Below the pieces are notes generated by a model. It searched no databases. It saw nothing but the letters and a program-made list of their open reading frames with translations, and had not been told where the DNA came from. Position numbers and translations under genes: made by a program. Positions 8,445 through 15,810 of a DNA stretch of 33,779 nt are shown piece after piece. This DNA is from an uncultured Lachnospiraceae bacterium. GTDB lineage: Bacteria; Bacillota; Clostridia; Lachnospirales; Lachnospiraceae. How positions within the stretch are numbered: position 1 is the first letter of the stretch; each line of letters begins with the position of its first letter. The stretch is from contig CANOCU010000039.1 of NCBI GenBank assembly GCA_947564645.1, positions 1-33,779 on the forward strand, written 5' to 3'.

Positions 8445-10326
8445 GTCACTCCCCTCGCGGGAGTGTGGATTGAAATCACAAGACAGCGAGATTGAGGTAT
8501 AGCCATGACTCGTCACTCCCCTCGCGGGAGTGTGGATTGAAATTCCTTTTTCTCCCTCCAAAATCCGATGTATCGCCCGTCACTCCCCTCGCGGGAGTGT
8601 GGATTGAAATTATAATCTGTATATAATATATATCCGCACGCATTGTCACTCCCCTCGCGGGAGTGTGGATTGAAATTGTCACAGGTGCAGTACCATTAAC
8701 TGCCCGCAGGTCACTCCCCTCGCGGGAGTGTGGATTGAAATATCTGAAAATCAGCGACTTGCAGGAACGTGTCGAAGTCACTCCCCTCGCGGGAGTGTGG
8801 ATTGAAATTGTATGAACTATTAGTAATCGAAAATCCGTACCACGTCACTCCCCTCGCGGGAGTGTGGATTGAAATATCTGCTGTGGTTGGAACGAATAGC
8901 TCGGATAAGTCACTCCCCTCGCGGGAGTGTGGATTGAAATATATCTAATCATCCGCAACACCGCCAGACTTGACTGTCACTCCCCTCGCGGGAGTGTGGA
9001 TTGAAATCTCGAACCCAAGAAACGATATATCGCATTCTGCGTCACTCCCCTCGCGGGAGTGTGGATTGAAATTGCCTGACAAGAAACGTTTGTGTACGCT
9101 CCAATCTTGTCACTCCCCTCGCGGGAGTGTGGATTGAAATTTTGTATAAAAGAGTGTTGGCAGAAAGCAATTATGTCACTCCCCTCGCGGGAGTGTGGAT
9201 TGAAATCACTCAAAAGAGTAGCTTGAAATCGTCCCCATAGGTGTCACTCCCCTCGCGGGAGTGTGGATTGAAATTCAAACGGATGGTCGGTGGTTCCGGG
9301 CGTATGATGTCACTCCCCTCGCGGGAGTGTGGATTGAAATTGTATCTCCCAGACTGCATCCGCACCCATAGCCGTCACTCCCCTCGCGGGAGTGTGGATT
9401 GAAATTAAGGTCATAGATCCAAAAACTCCGTCGATAGTGTCACTCCCCTCGCGGGAGTGTGGATTGAAATAAATACCTGCAGGACATTGCGGTAGTCGGT
9501 TCGGGTCACTCCCCTCGCGGGAGTGTGGATTGAAATGTCAAGGCTCATAGCCTTAAACTTCTCGGAAGTGGTCACTCCCCTCGCGGGAGTGTGGATTGAA
9601 ATTCTGGTAAAACTTACAGATGAATGCTACATCAACGTCACTCCCCTCGCGGGAGTGTGGATTGAAATTTTTGCGTAATGGTATCTTGCCATAGGGAAAA
9701 ATGTCACTCCCCTCGCGGGAGTGTGGATTGAAATTGTTATTTTGTTGTTCTTTGTTTGTCCTCCATATGCGTCACTCCCCTCGCGGGAGTGTGGATTGAA
9801 ATTGCGAAAAGTGCGATCGGAGTTAAAGTCACTCCCCTCGCGGGAGTGTGGATTGAAATCCATTTGTACTAAATAACACCGGCACGCTCATCAAGGTCAC
9901 TCCCCTCGCGGGAGTGTGGATTGAAATGTCATAGATAACTTCCGCATCAAACCCCAGTACAGGTCACTCCCCTCGCGGGAGTGTGGATTGAAATACCTCC
10001 TTTAACATTATAATACCACAAGTAACCGGTCACTCCCCTCGCGGGAGTGTGGATTGAAATGCCAAACTGCCGCTTATTCAGCTGATCTACTGTCGTCACT
10101 CCCCTCGCGGGAGTGTGGATTGAAATTGAGCATTAAGACTAAAAGATGACTCAACACCAGAGTCACTCCCCTCGCGGGAGTGTGGATTGAAATTCATAAA
10201 AATTTGCACTTAAAAAAACCAAATCAGTCACTCCCCTCGCGGGAGTGTGGATTGAAATTCTGGCTATTGGTACACCAATGGAAGAAATGGACTGTCACTC
10301 CCCTTCGCGGGAGTGTGGATTGAGAT
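8445..10326 (+). CRISPR. Type I-C CRISPR array: 29 repeats, 28 spacers
   Basis: The repeat is 32 bp, beginning GTCACTCCCC and ending GTGGATTGAAAT. It holds a 6-bp stem (ACTCCC/GGGAGT) with loop CTCGC. By analogy with other I-C systems, Cas5c should cut 3' of this stem, leaving a 5' handle of about 11 nt ending ATTGAAAT. Repeats 1-28 read as identical. Repeat 29 (10294-10326) has an extra T in the loop and GAGAT in place of GAAAT, so it is the leader-distal end. Spacers are 33-36 nt except spacer 21 (9803-9827), which is 25 nt. Spacers appear unique. Transcription from the leader gives + orientation. Confidence 0.98.
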
Positions 10327-10351
10327 AAAGAAAGGGGGGGGCAGCGTGGCA

Positions 10352-11412
10352 ATGAGAAAAGAACTTCCGATCGGTGTTGAGAGTTTCGAAGAAATGCGTA
10401 CGATGGGATTTTACTACGTAGATAAGACGGAATTTATCAAAACACTTTTGGAGAATTGGGGAAAGGTAAAATTATTTACACGACCCAGGCGATTCGGAAA
10501 ACCTTAAATATGAGTATGCTGAAATACTTTTTTGAATGTGGGTGCGATGCGGGGTTATTTGAGGGACTGACAATCTCGAAGGAGAAAGAACTGTGTGATA
10601 AGTATATGGGGAAATATCCTGTTATTTTTGTCAGTTTGAAAGAAGTGGCAGGAGGAAGTTATGACGATGCGAAAGCGATCCTCTGTCAGATCATAGGAAA
10701 AGAAGCATCGAGATTCCAATTCCTGTTAGAAAGTGAGCGAATTTCGGAGACGGAACGTCTGCAGTACAGCAAAATGATCGAACTGAATGAAAAAAGTGTT
10801 TTTGCAATGGCAGACGAACTTTTAATGGACAGTCTGCTGACATTATCTCAGCTTCTGCGGAAACACTATAAGCAGAAGGTGATTGTATTGATAGACGAGT
10901 ATGATGTGCCTCTTGATAAAGCGTTTCAGTCAGGATATTATGATACTATGACAAATTTGATTAGGACACAGCTTGGCATGGCGGAGCTTGCGATTCCGAA
11001 TAAGGAGATACGTTGGATTTTTGTGGAGCAGATCCAGGAATGGTTCAAAGAAGAGAGCAGAAAGGATGTCGGCCGACTGGAAGACTTCTGCAGAGCTTTT
11101 CAGACCAATGATGTATCTGCCATCGAAGAGGGCTTTACTGCATATCTGAAAAAGACGATCAGTGTTCGTGATACAGGTGTCAGGAAGGAAATGAAGGAAA
11201 ACTTCTACCATGGCATTTTATTGGGACTGTTTGGCAATATGGATGACTGGATCGTGATGTCGAATGCCAAGTCCGGAGAAGGATGCATGGCTGCTATGCA
11301 GCAGATCCGGGACAGGCATTATGAGGAGACCCTGGTAAGGGATGGTATGAAGACGATCTATCGATATGGCATTGCCTGTTATAAAAAGTGCTGCCGGGTA
11401 GTGTCGGGATAG
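10352..11412 (+). pseudogene. Decayed AAA-ATPase-like / PD-(D/E)XK (DUF1703-type) gene
   Basis: The reading frame from ATG 10352 gives MRKELPIGVESFEEMR, then YYVDKTEFIKTLLENWGKV and FTRPRRFGK, which is the N-terminus of the AAA-ATPase_like/DUF1703 family common in Clostridia. At the Walker A lysine the frame breaks into a stop at about 10505. The next frame resumes with KTLNMSMLKYFFECG, so one A appears lost from the A-run near 10498-10501. The continuation has DEYDVPLDKAF. It then jumps from YYDTMTNLIR to LAIPNKEIRWIFVEQIQEWF, so roughly the middle third of the usual protein is missing. After DWIVMSNAKSGEG the nuclease core also seems deleted before YGIACYKKCCRVVSG. Family roles (mobile or conflict-related) are unproven. 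Calling the deletions relies on remembered full-length relatives. Confidence 0.85.
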
Positions 11413-11558
11413 AGGATCGTCATGAATCCGGCAGTAAATACAGGCACAGGAAGTATCAGGGATAATCAACAGAAGAATGCTGTTAAGCGGGCAGGAATCC
11501 GGTAAAAAGAAATTTGAACAGTCAAAGGAGCAGAAAACACGAAAGGAGCGCTGCAAAC

Positions 11559-12701
11559 ATGAAGTACAGAGAACTTGGCAGGACCGGCCTGATGGTCAGT
11601 GAGATCGGACTTGGTGGAGAGTGGCTGGAACGCCACAATACGGAAGAGGTGAGGGAGATCATAGATGTCTGTGAGAAAGAGGGCATCAACATTCTGGACT
11701 GTTGGATGTCAGAGCCGAACGTCCGCTCGAATATCGGACTGGCCATCCAGGGTCGACGGGAGAGCTGGATCATTCAGGGGCATATCGGTTCCACCTGGGA
11801 GAACGGACAGTATGTCAGAACGAGGGACATGGCGAAGGTGAAGCCTGCGTTCGAGGATCTGCTTAATCGAATACAGACGGATTATATCGACCTGGGGATG
11901 ATCCATTTCGTGGATACGGAGGAAGAGTTTGACGAAGCCTTAGGCAGCGACTTTATGGATTACGTGCGCCAGCTGAAAAGGGATGGTGTGATCCGCCATA
12001 TCGGCATGAGCACACATAATCCGGAGATCGCGAAGCGGGCAGCCTGTCAGGGTGAGATCGAGATGATCCTGTTCAGTGTCAATCCGGCCTTTGACATGCT
12101 GCCGCCGATCACGAACATAGATGATTACTTCGCGGACAGTTTTGATGAAAGCCTGGGCGGCATCGCACCGGAGCGGGAAGAGCTGTATAAGCTTTGCGAG
12201 CAGAAGGGCGTGGGAATCACCGTGATGAAGGGATATGCCGGAGGGCGGCTGTTCGATGCACAGACATCGCCCTTTGGGGTTGCGCTGACGCCGGTACAGT
12301 GTCTGCACTATTCGCTGACCAGGCCGGCAGTGGCCGCAGTGATGGTGGGATTTGACACGCCTCAGCATGTCTATGCGGCCACGGCTTATGAGACGGCATC
12401 GGAAGAGGAGAAGGACTATGCCAGCATACTGGCAGCAGCGCCGAGCCACGCTTTTTCCACAGGGCAGTGTACATACTGCGGACACTGTGCGCCGTGTCCG
12501 GTGAAGATTGACATTGCCATGGTCAATAAATTATATGATCTGGCAACGATGCAGGAAGAGGTGCCGGCTACGGTCCGTGCACATTATGCGCAGCTTAAGG
12601 CGAACGCATCAGACTGTATCGGCTGTAAGACCTGCGAGGGCAGATGTCCCTTCCATGTGCCGATTGCAGAGCGGATGCAGAAGACGAAAGAACTGTTTTA
12701 A
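11559..12701 (+). CDS. Aldo/keto reductase-like protein with C-terminal 2[4Fe-4S] ferredoxin domain
   Basis: The protein (380 aa) starts MKYRELGRTGLMVSEIGLGG, the standard aldo/keto reductase barrel opening. At the C-terminus it carries two cysteine motifs, C304-C307-C310-C313-Pro and C353-C356-C359-C363-Pro, typical of a bacterial 2[4Fe-4S] ferredoxin. Such fusions are widespread in anaerobes and probably move electrons rather than using NADPH alone. Asp47 fits the catalytic Asp. The expected Tyr position in the next segment reads CWMSEPNV, and the usual Lys strand reads WIIQGHIG, so the classical Asp-Tyr-Lys-His tetrad is incomplete. The start is set by AAGGAG about 10 nt upstream. Substrate unknown. 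Confidence 0.88.
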   Translation: MKYRELGRTGLMVSEIGLGGEWLERHNTEEVREIIDVCEKEGINILDCWMSEPNVRSNIGLAIQGRRESWIIQGHIGSTWENGQYVRTRDMAKVKPAFEDLLNRIQTDYIDLGMIHFVDTEEEFDEALGSDFMDYVRQLKRDGVIRHIGMSTHNPEIAKRAACQGEIEMILFSVNPAFDMLPPITNIDDYFADSFDESLGGIAPEREELYKLCEQKGVGITVMKGYAGGRLFDAQTSPFGVALTPVQCLHYSLTRPAVAAVMVGFDTPQHVYAATAYETASEEEKDYASILAAAPSHAFSTGQCTYCGHCAPCPVKIDIAMVNKLYDLATMQEEVPATVRAHYAQLKANASDCIGCKTCEGRCPFHVPIAERMQKTKELF

Positions 12702-12764
12702 CCTTTTTTCTGCGAAAGGAATTTATTGAAATTATGATAGATTTTATGGTTTGCTTCCGGAAAA

Positions 12765-12775
12765 TGTGATATACT
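12765..12775 (+). promoter_or_regulatory. Extended -10 promoter before the S1-domain gene
   Basis: TGATATACT (12767-12775) matches the extended -10 form TGnTATACT. The hexamer 17 bp upstream (TGGTTT) is a poor -35, as is common for extended -10 promoters. It sits about 75 nt before the start of the S1 gene. Confidence 0.5.
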
Positions 12776-12850
12776 GGATAGGTCATACGTGCAATCTGTT
12801 TACATAGAAGCGTATGGCATGAAAAATAAGATATACGGGGGACACAGATT

Positions 12851-13756
12851 ATGGAAGAGACAATGAAGGACTATGAGAAAGAACTGGAGGCGTCTTTCCG
12901 CACCATCCAGGAAGGCGATGTGATCAAGGGCACTGTGATCGGAGTGAACGAGGAAGAGGTGACTTTAGATCTTAAGTATTACACGCAGGGGATCATCAAA
13001 GCGTCGGATATGAGCAGCGATCCTGCTTTTTCCGTGCTGACGGATGTACATGAGGGCGATGTGATCGAGGCTTCGGTGGTGAAGATGGATGATGGCCAGG
13101 GTAATATCCTGCTTTCCAGGAAAGAGGCCAATGCGGTGCTTGCGTGGGATGTGCTCACAGGGTATCTGGAGGAGAAGAAGGCCGTCACCGTCAAGGTCAA
13201 TGATGTGGTCAACGCGGGCGTGGTCGCATATCTGGAAGGGACCCGCGGTTTCATACCGGCGTCTCACCTTGCGCTTTCCTATGTGGAGAATCTTGAGGAA
13301 TATAAGGGAAAGACGCTGGAGGTCAGAGTCATTACGGTGGATCGGGAGAAAGAGAAACTGGTGATGTCGGCCAGGGAGATTCTGCGGGAGAAGGAGAAGG
13401 AAGCCCATGACCACAAGGTGGCTATGATCGTTCCTGGGACGGTGATGGAAGGAACGGTGGAGAGCCTGCAGCCTTACGGTGCATTCGTAGATCTGAATGA
13501 CGGGCTGAGCGGTCTGGTGCATATTTCCCAGATCAGCCAGAGGAGGATCAAGAAGCCTTCCGAGGTGCTGAAGGTCGGCGATAAGGTGAAGGTGAAGGTT
13601 CTCAATACGAACAACGGTAAGATCTCACTGAGCATGAAGGCATTGGAAGAGATGCAGGTGGATGAAGTGGAGAAGATTGACGTGAAGCAGTACGGCAGCA
13701 GCGAGAGTCTGGGAACCAGTCTGGGAGATCTGTTTGCGAAGCTGAATATCAAGTAG
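12851..13756 (+). CDS. S1-domain RNA-binding protein (three S1 repeats), ribosomal protein S1-like
   Basis: The protein has three S1/OB-fold RNA-binding domains at about residues 20-91, 107-175 and 194-264. The last is the most canonical, with VMEGTVESLQPYGAFVDL followed by GLVHISQIS. A short acidic tail ends in LGDLFAKLNIK. At 301 aa it is shorter than the six-domain S1 of E. coli but fits the compact S1 homologues of Firmicutes, which may aid translation initiation or bind mRNA. GGGGGA about 8 nt upstream supports ATG 12851. It has its own promoter and a downstream terminator, so it is monocistronic. Whether it is the ribosomal S1 of this organism cannot be told from sequence. Confidence 0.88.
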   Translation: MEETMKDYEKELEASFRTIQEGDVIKGTVIGVNEEEVTLDLKYYTQGIIKASDMSSDPAFSVLTDVHEGDVIEASVVKMDDGQGNILLSRKEANAVLAWDVLTGYLEEKKAVTVKVNDVVNAGVVAYLEGTRGFIPASHLALSYVENLEEYKGKTLEVRVITVDREKEKLVMSAREILREKEKEAHDHKVAMIVPGTVMEGTVESLQPYGAFVDLNDGLSGLVHISQISQRRIKKPSEVLKVGDKVKVKVLNTNNGKISLSMKALEEMQVDEVEKIDVKQYGSSESLGTSLGDLFAKLNIK

Positions 13757-13794
13757 TTTTTATTTGCTATGGATTGGAGAGAGAAGCGGTTTAA

Positions 13795-13836
13795 GGGTTG
13801 TCGCAGAACGATTGTTTTGCGGCGGCCCTGATTTTA
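13795..13836 (+). terminator. Intrinsic terminator after the S1-domain gene
   Basis: A 15-bp stem (13795-13809 and 13814-13828) with several G-U pairs and a GATT loop is followed by TGATTTTATA. It lies between the convergent S1 gene and the minus-strand ATPase. The minus direction lacks a U-run, so it mainly serves the + strand. Confidence 0.7.
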
Positions 13837-13854
13837 TATAGGAAATTCTTTCGC

Positions 13855-14589
13855 CTAACCGGGTTCGCCGATCAGCCGCCGCAGGATCTGCTCCCGGTTC
13901 TCGATAAACATCTTCGTGATCTGGTAGCTGTCGGTTTCCTCATAAGTGCAGGGATGCACCGGACCGTCGTCAAAGGTCAGGATCAGGGCGTCCGGAATAC
14001 TGAGCAGGATCGGAGAATGGCTGACGATGATAAACTGAGAGCCGTTTTTAGCACAATTGCAGATTTCCATCAGCAGTGTCAGCTGCCTCTGGGGAGAGAG
14101 GGCGGCCTCCGGCTCGTCGAAGAGATAGACGCCGTCCGGGTTCAGACGCTTCTGTGCGAGGGCAAGGAAACTCTCACCATGGGACTTCTCGTGGTAATGT
14201 TCGGAGGGGTGGAGCCAGTCGGCGTAATCTTCCTCTTTCGTAGCTACATTATAAAAGCTTTCTGCCCGCAGGAAATAGCCGCCTTTCACCCGGCGGTATC
14301 CTTTTGACAGGGTGATGGCTTCATACAGGTCCGAGTGGGAATCGTAGGTGGAAAAGTTATAGTTCTTCGTGCCGCCCTCGGGATTAAAGCCGTAGGCCAC
14401 GGCGACCGCCTCCAGCAGGGTGGACTTGCCGCTGCCGTTCTCCCCGACGAAGAAGGTGATGGGTCGGGTGAGCTCCAGTGTATGCAGTCTGTGGAGCGCA
14501 GGAATCTTTCTTAAGTAACTGCTCTTCTCTATTTTGTTCCAGTCGATGGCGATTCGTTGGATGAATTGGTCGTTCAATGTGGTGATCAT
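13855..14589 (-). CDS. AAA/ABC-type ATPase, single domain, function unknown
   Basis: This 244-aa soluble ATPase has Walker A GENGSGKST (49-57), an ABC-like signature SHGESF (136-141), Walker B VYLFDEPE (154-161), and an H-loop His191 in IVSHSP. All catalytic residues are present. It has no membrane partner or coiled-coil arm, so it belongs to the free-standing SMC/RecF-like ATP-binding proteins often labelled AAA family ATPase, not to a transporter. AAGGAAGG upstream of the ATG on the minus strand supports the start. It is divergent from the LysR gene. Its physiological role is unknown. Confidence 0.85.
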   Translation of the reverse strand: MITTLNDQFIQRIAIDWNKIEKSSYLRKIPALHRLHTLELTRPITFFVGENGSGKSTLLEAVAVAYGFNPEGGTKNYNFSTYDSHSDLYEAITLSKGYRRVKGGYFLRAESFYNVATKEEDYADWLHPSEHYHEKSHGESFLALAQKRLNPDGVYLFDEPEAALSPQRQLTLLMEICNCAKNGSQFIIVSHSPILLSIPDALILTFDDGPVHPCTYEETDSYQITKMFIENREQILRRLIGEPG

Positions 14590-14651
14590 GCCTTCCTTTT
14601 AGTGTATGCGGCCGGTTGATGTGTGAAACACTACTTAGTTTTATTGGTTGT

Positions 14652-14660
14652 ATTGTAACA
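14652..14660 (-). promoter_or_regulatory. Extended -10 promoter for the minus-strand ATPase
   Basis: On the minus strand TGTTACAAT (14660 down to 14652) fits TGnTACAAT. No good -35 is seen. It lies about 65 nt before the ATPase start codon, within the divergent intergenic region. Confidence 0.45.
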
Positions 14661-14694
14661 TATGTATGAGATTTTGTAGAGTAGAGATTTTGTA

Positions 14695-14724
14695 TTGTGT
14701 TCGCTAAAAAGCCCGTGATACAAT
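14695..14724 (+). promoter_or_regulatory. Promoter of the lysR-type regulator
   Basis: TTGTGT (14695-14700), an 18-bp spacer and TACAAT (14719-14724) preceded by TGA give an extended -10 sigma-A promoter. It leaves a UTR of about 95 nt before the regulator start at 14824. Confidence 0.6.
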
Positions 14725-14823
14725 AAAGAAAATATGCGGATAGAAGCGGATCTGACTGCCAGGGGACAGCCTGGTTCAGAAATATCAGGAAATGAAGCAC
14801 AGGAAACAGGTGTATAGGTAAAG

Positions 14824-15681
14824 ATGGATACAAAGGATTTAAGGGCATTTCTGCGGGTGTACGAGGAGAAAAGCGTTCATAAGGCGGCGAAGCAGCTTTT
14901 TATCACGCCGCAGGGTTTAAGCAGGGTCATCCATAATCTGGAGACGGATTTAAGTACGTGTCTGTTCGAGCGCACGCCGGGCGGCATGGTGCCGACGGAA
15001 AGCGGGGTATATCTGTATGAGAACAGCCGTACGCTGTTACAGGAACTGGATGCATTGGAGACCGGCATCCGGCGCTTTCGGGACCGGAACAGCAGAATGG
15101 AGATCGGATTTTCCTGCGGGGTGCTGAATGTGTTTCCGATCCGGAAGCTGGAGGCATATCAGAGACGGCACCCGGAGAAAACAGTCCAGTGGGAGGAGGC
15201 CTCGAACCGGGAGATCATCGATAAGGTGCTTAAGGGCGAATTGGATGTCGGATTCGTGATCGGCCAGGTAAGCGGCAGAGAACTGTGGGTGCGGGAAGTG
15301 TTCAGCATCCGGTTGTCCGTTTTGGTGTATGAGGGGCATCCGTTGTTTGGGAGGGACAGCCTGTCGGTGAAAGATCTGCAGGGAGAGCCGCTGATCTCCC
15401 TGAATGAGAAGTTTTACTGTTATCACAGTCTGGTGGAGCGGTGCCGGGATTTCGGGTTTATGCCGGACATCGTAGTCAAGACCATGGAGGGACAGCTGAT
15501 CTACCGGTTCTGCAAGGAGAAGATCGGCCTGGGCATCGTGGTTGATATCCATAAAGACGAGATCAGGAAAGAAGGGCTGCGCATGATCGGGCTTGCGGAT
15601 TCACTGCCGTGGAAAATTTCGGTGATTGCACGGGAAGAGAGAAAGGACGAGAAGGGGATTTTGGAATTGATCGCGGAATAG
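14824..15681 (+). CDS. LysR-family transcriptional regulator
   Basis: The protein (285 aa) has the LysR winged helix at residues 1-60, with the recognition segment AAKQLFITPQGLSRVIHNLE and the following LFERTPGGMVPTESG. A type-2 periplasmic-binding-like effector domain fills the rest (from about residue 88, MEIGFSCGVLNVFP). Length and layout are standard. It lies directly upstream of, and parallel to, the flavin oxidoreductase, which it probably controls. A dyad with T-N11-A spacing lies just after its stop codon. The effector is unknown, though an enoate or similar substrate of the neighbour is plausible. Confidence 0.92.
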   Translation: MDTKDLRAFLRVYEEKSVHKAAKQLFITPQGLSRVIHNLETDLSTCLFERTPGGMVPTESGVYLYENSRTLLQELDALETGIRRFRDRNSRMEIGFSCGVLNVFPIRKLEAYQRRHPEKTVQWEEASNREIIDKVLKGELDVGFVIGQVSGRELWVREVFSIRLSVLVYEGHPLFGRDSLSVKDLQGEPLISLNEKFYCYHSLVERCRDFGFMPDIVVKTMEGQLIYRFCKEKIGLGIVVDIHKDEIRKEGLRMIGLADSLPWKISVIAREERKDEKGILELIAE

Positions 15682-15699
15682 TCCGGCAGAGCAGTCTGA

Positions 15700-15718
15700 C
15701 AGTATCAAGAAAATACTG
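15700..15718. promoter_or_regulatory. Candidate LysR box upstream of the flavin oxidoreductase
   Basis: CAGTAT (15700-15705) and ATACTG (15713-15718) form a 19-bp dyad. The T at 15703 and A at 15715 are exactly 11 nt apart, matching the T-N11-A LysR-type operator rule. It lies 19 nt after the lysR stop and about 95 nt before the next start codon. Confidence 0.55.
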
Positions 15719-15762
15719 ACAGGTTGTACGGTTTGGTTGATGGAGAAGAGCGCCTGAGAGTG

Positions 15763-15792
15763 GTAATATTTTCTATAGAAGAAAAATATTAC
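15763..15792. repeat. 10-bp inverted repeat just before the flavin oxidoreductase ribosome binding site
   Basis: GTAATATTTT (15763-15772) and AAAATATTAC (15783-15792) are exact inverse complements around a 10-nt spacer. The arm ends 4 nt before the AGGAGGG Shine-Dalgarno. It could be a second operator, or an mRNA hairpin close to the ribosome entry site. Confidence 0.5.
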
Positions 15793-15810
15793 GAACAGGA
15801 GGGTTACAGG

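Noticed and set aside
8476-9863. Minus-strand open frames across the array with repeated FNPHSREGSD/ISIHTPARGVT peptides
   Set aside because: These are translations of the CRISPR repeats in different frames. They have no ribosome binding site and their periodicity is that of the array.
8477-10293. Self-targeting spacers against genes in this window
   Set aside because: No spacer matched a gene here on reading by eye. An exact search of both strands with mismatches was not possible, so this stays open, not claimed.
12702-12720. Possible terminator after the aldo/keto reductase
   Set aside because: Only a 5-bp CCTTT/AAAGG stem is available and the tail is not a U-run, so support is too weak.
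13798-14307. A 169-codon + frame starting in the terminator after the S1 gene
   Set aside because: It is the antisense of the ABC-like ATPase C-terminal half, which has all its motifs on the minus strand.
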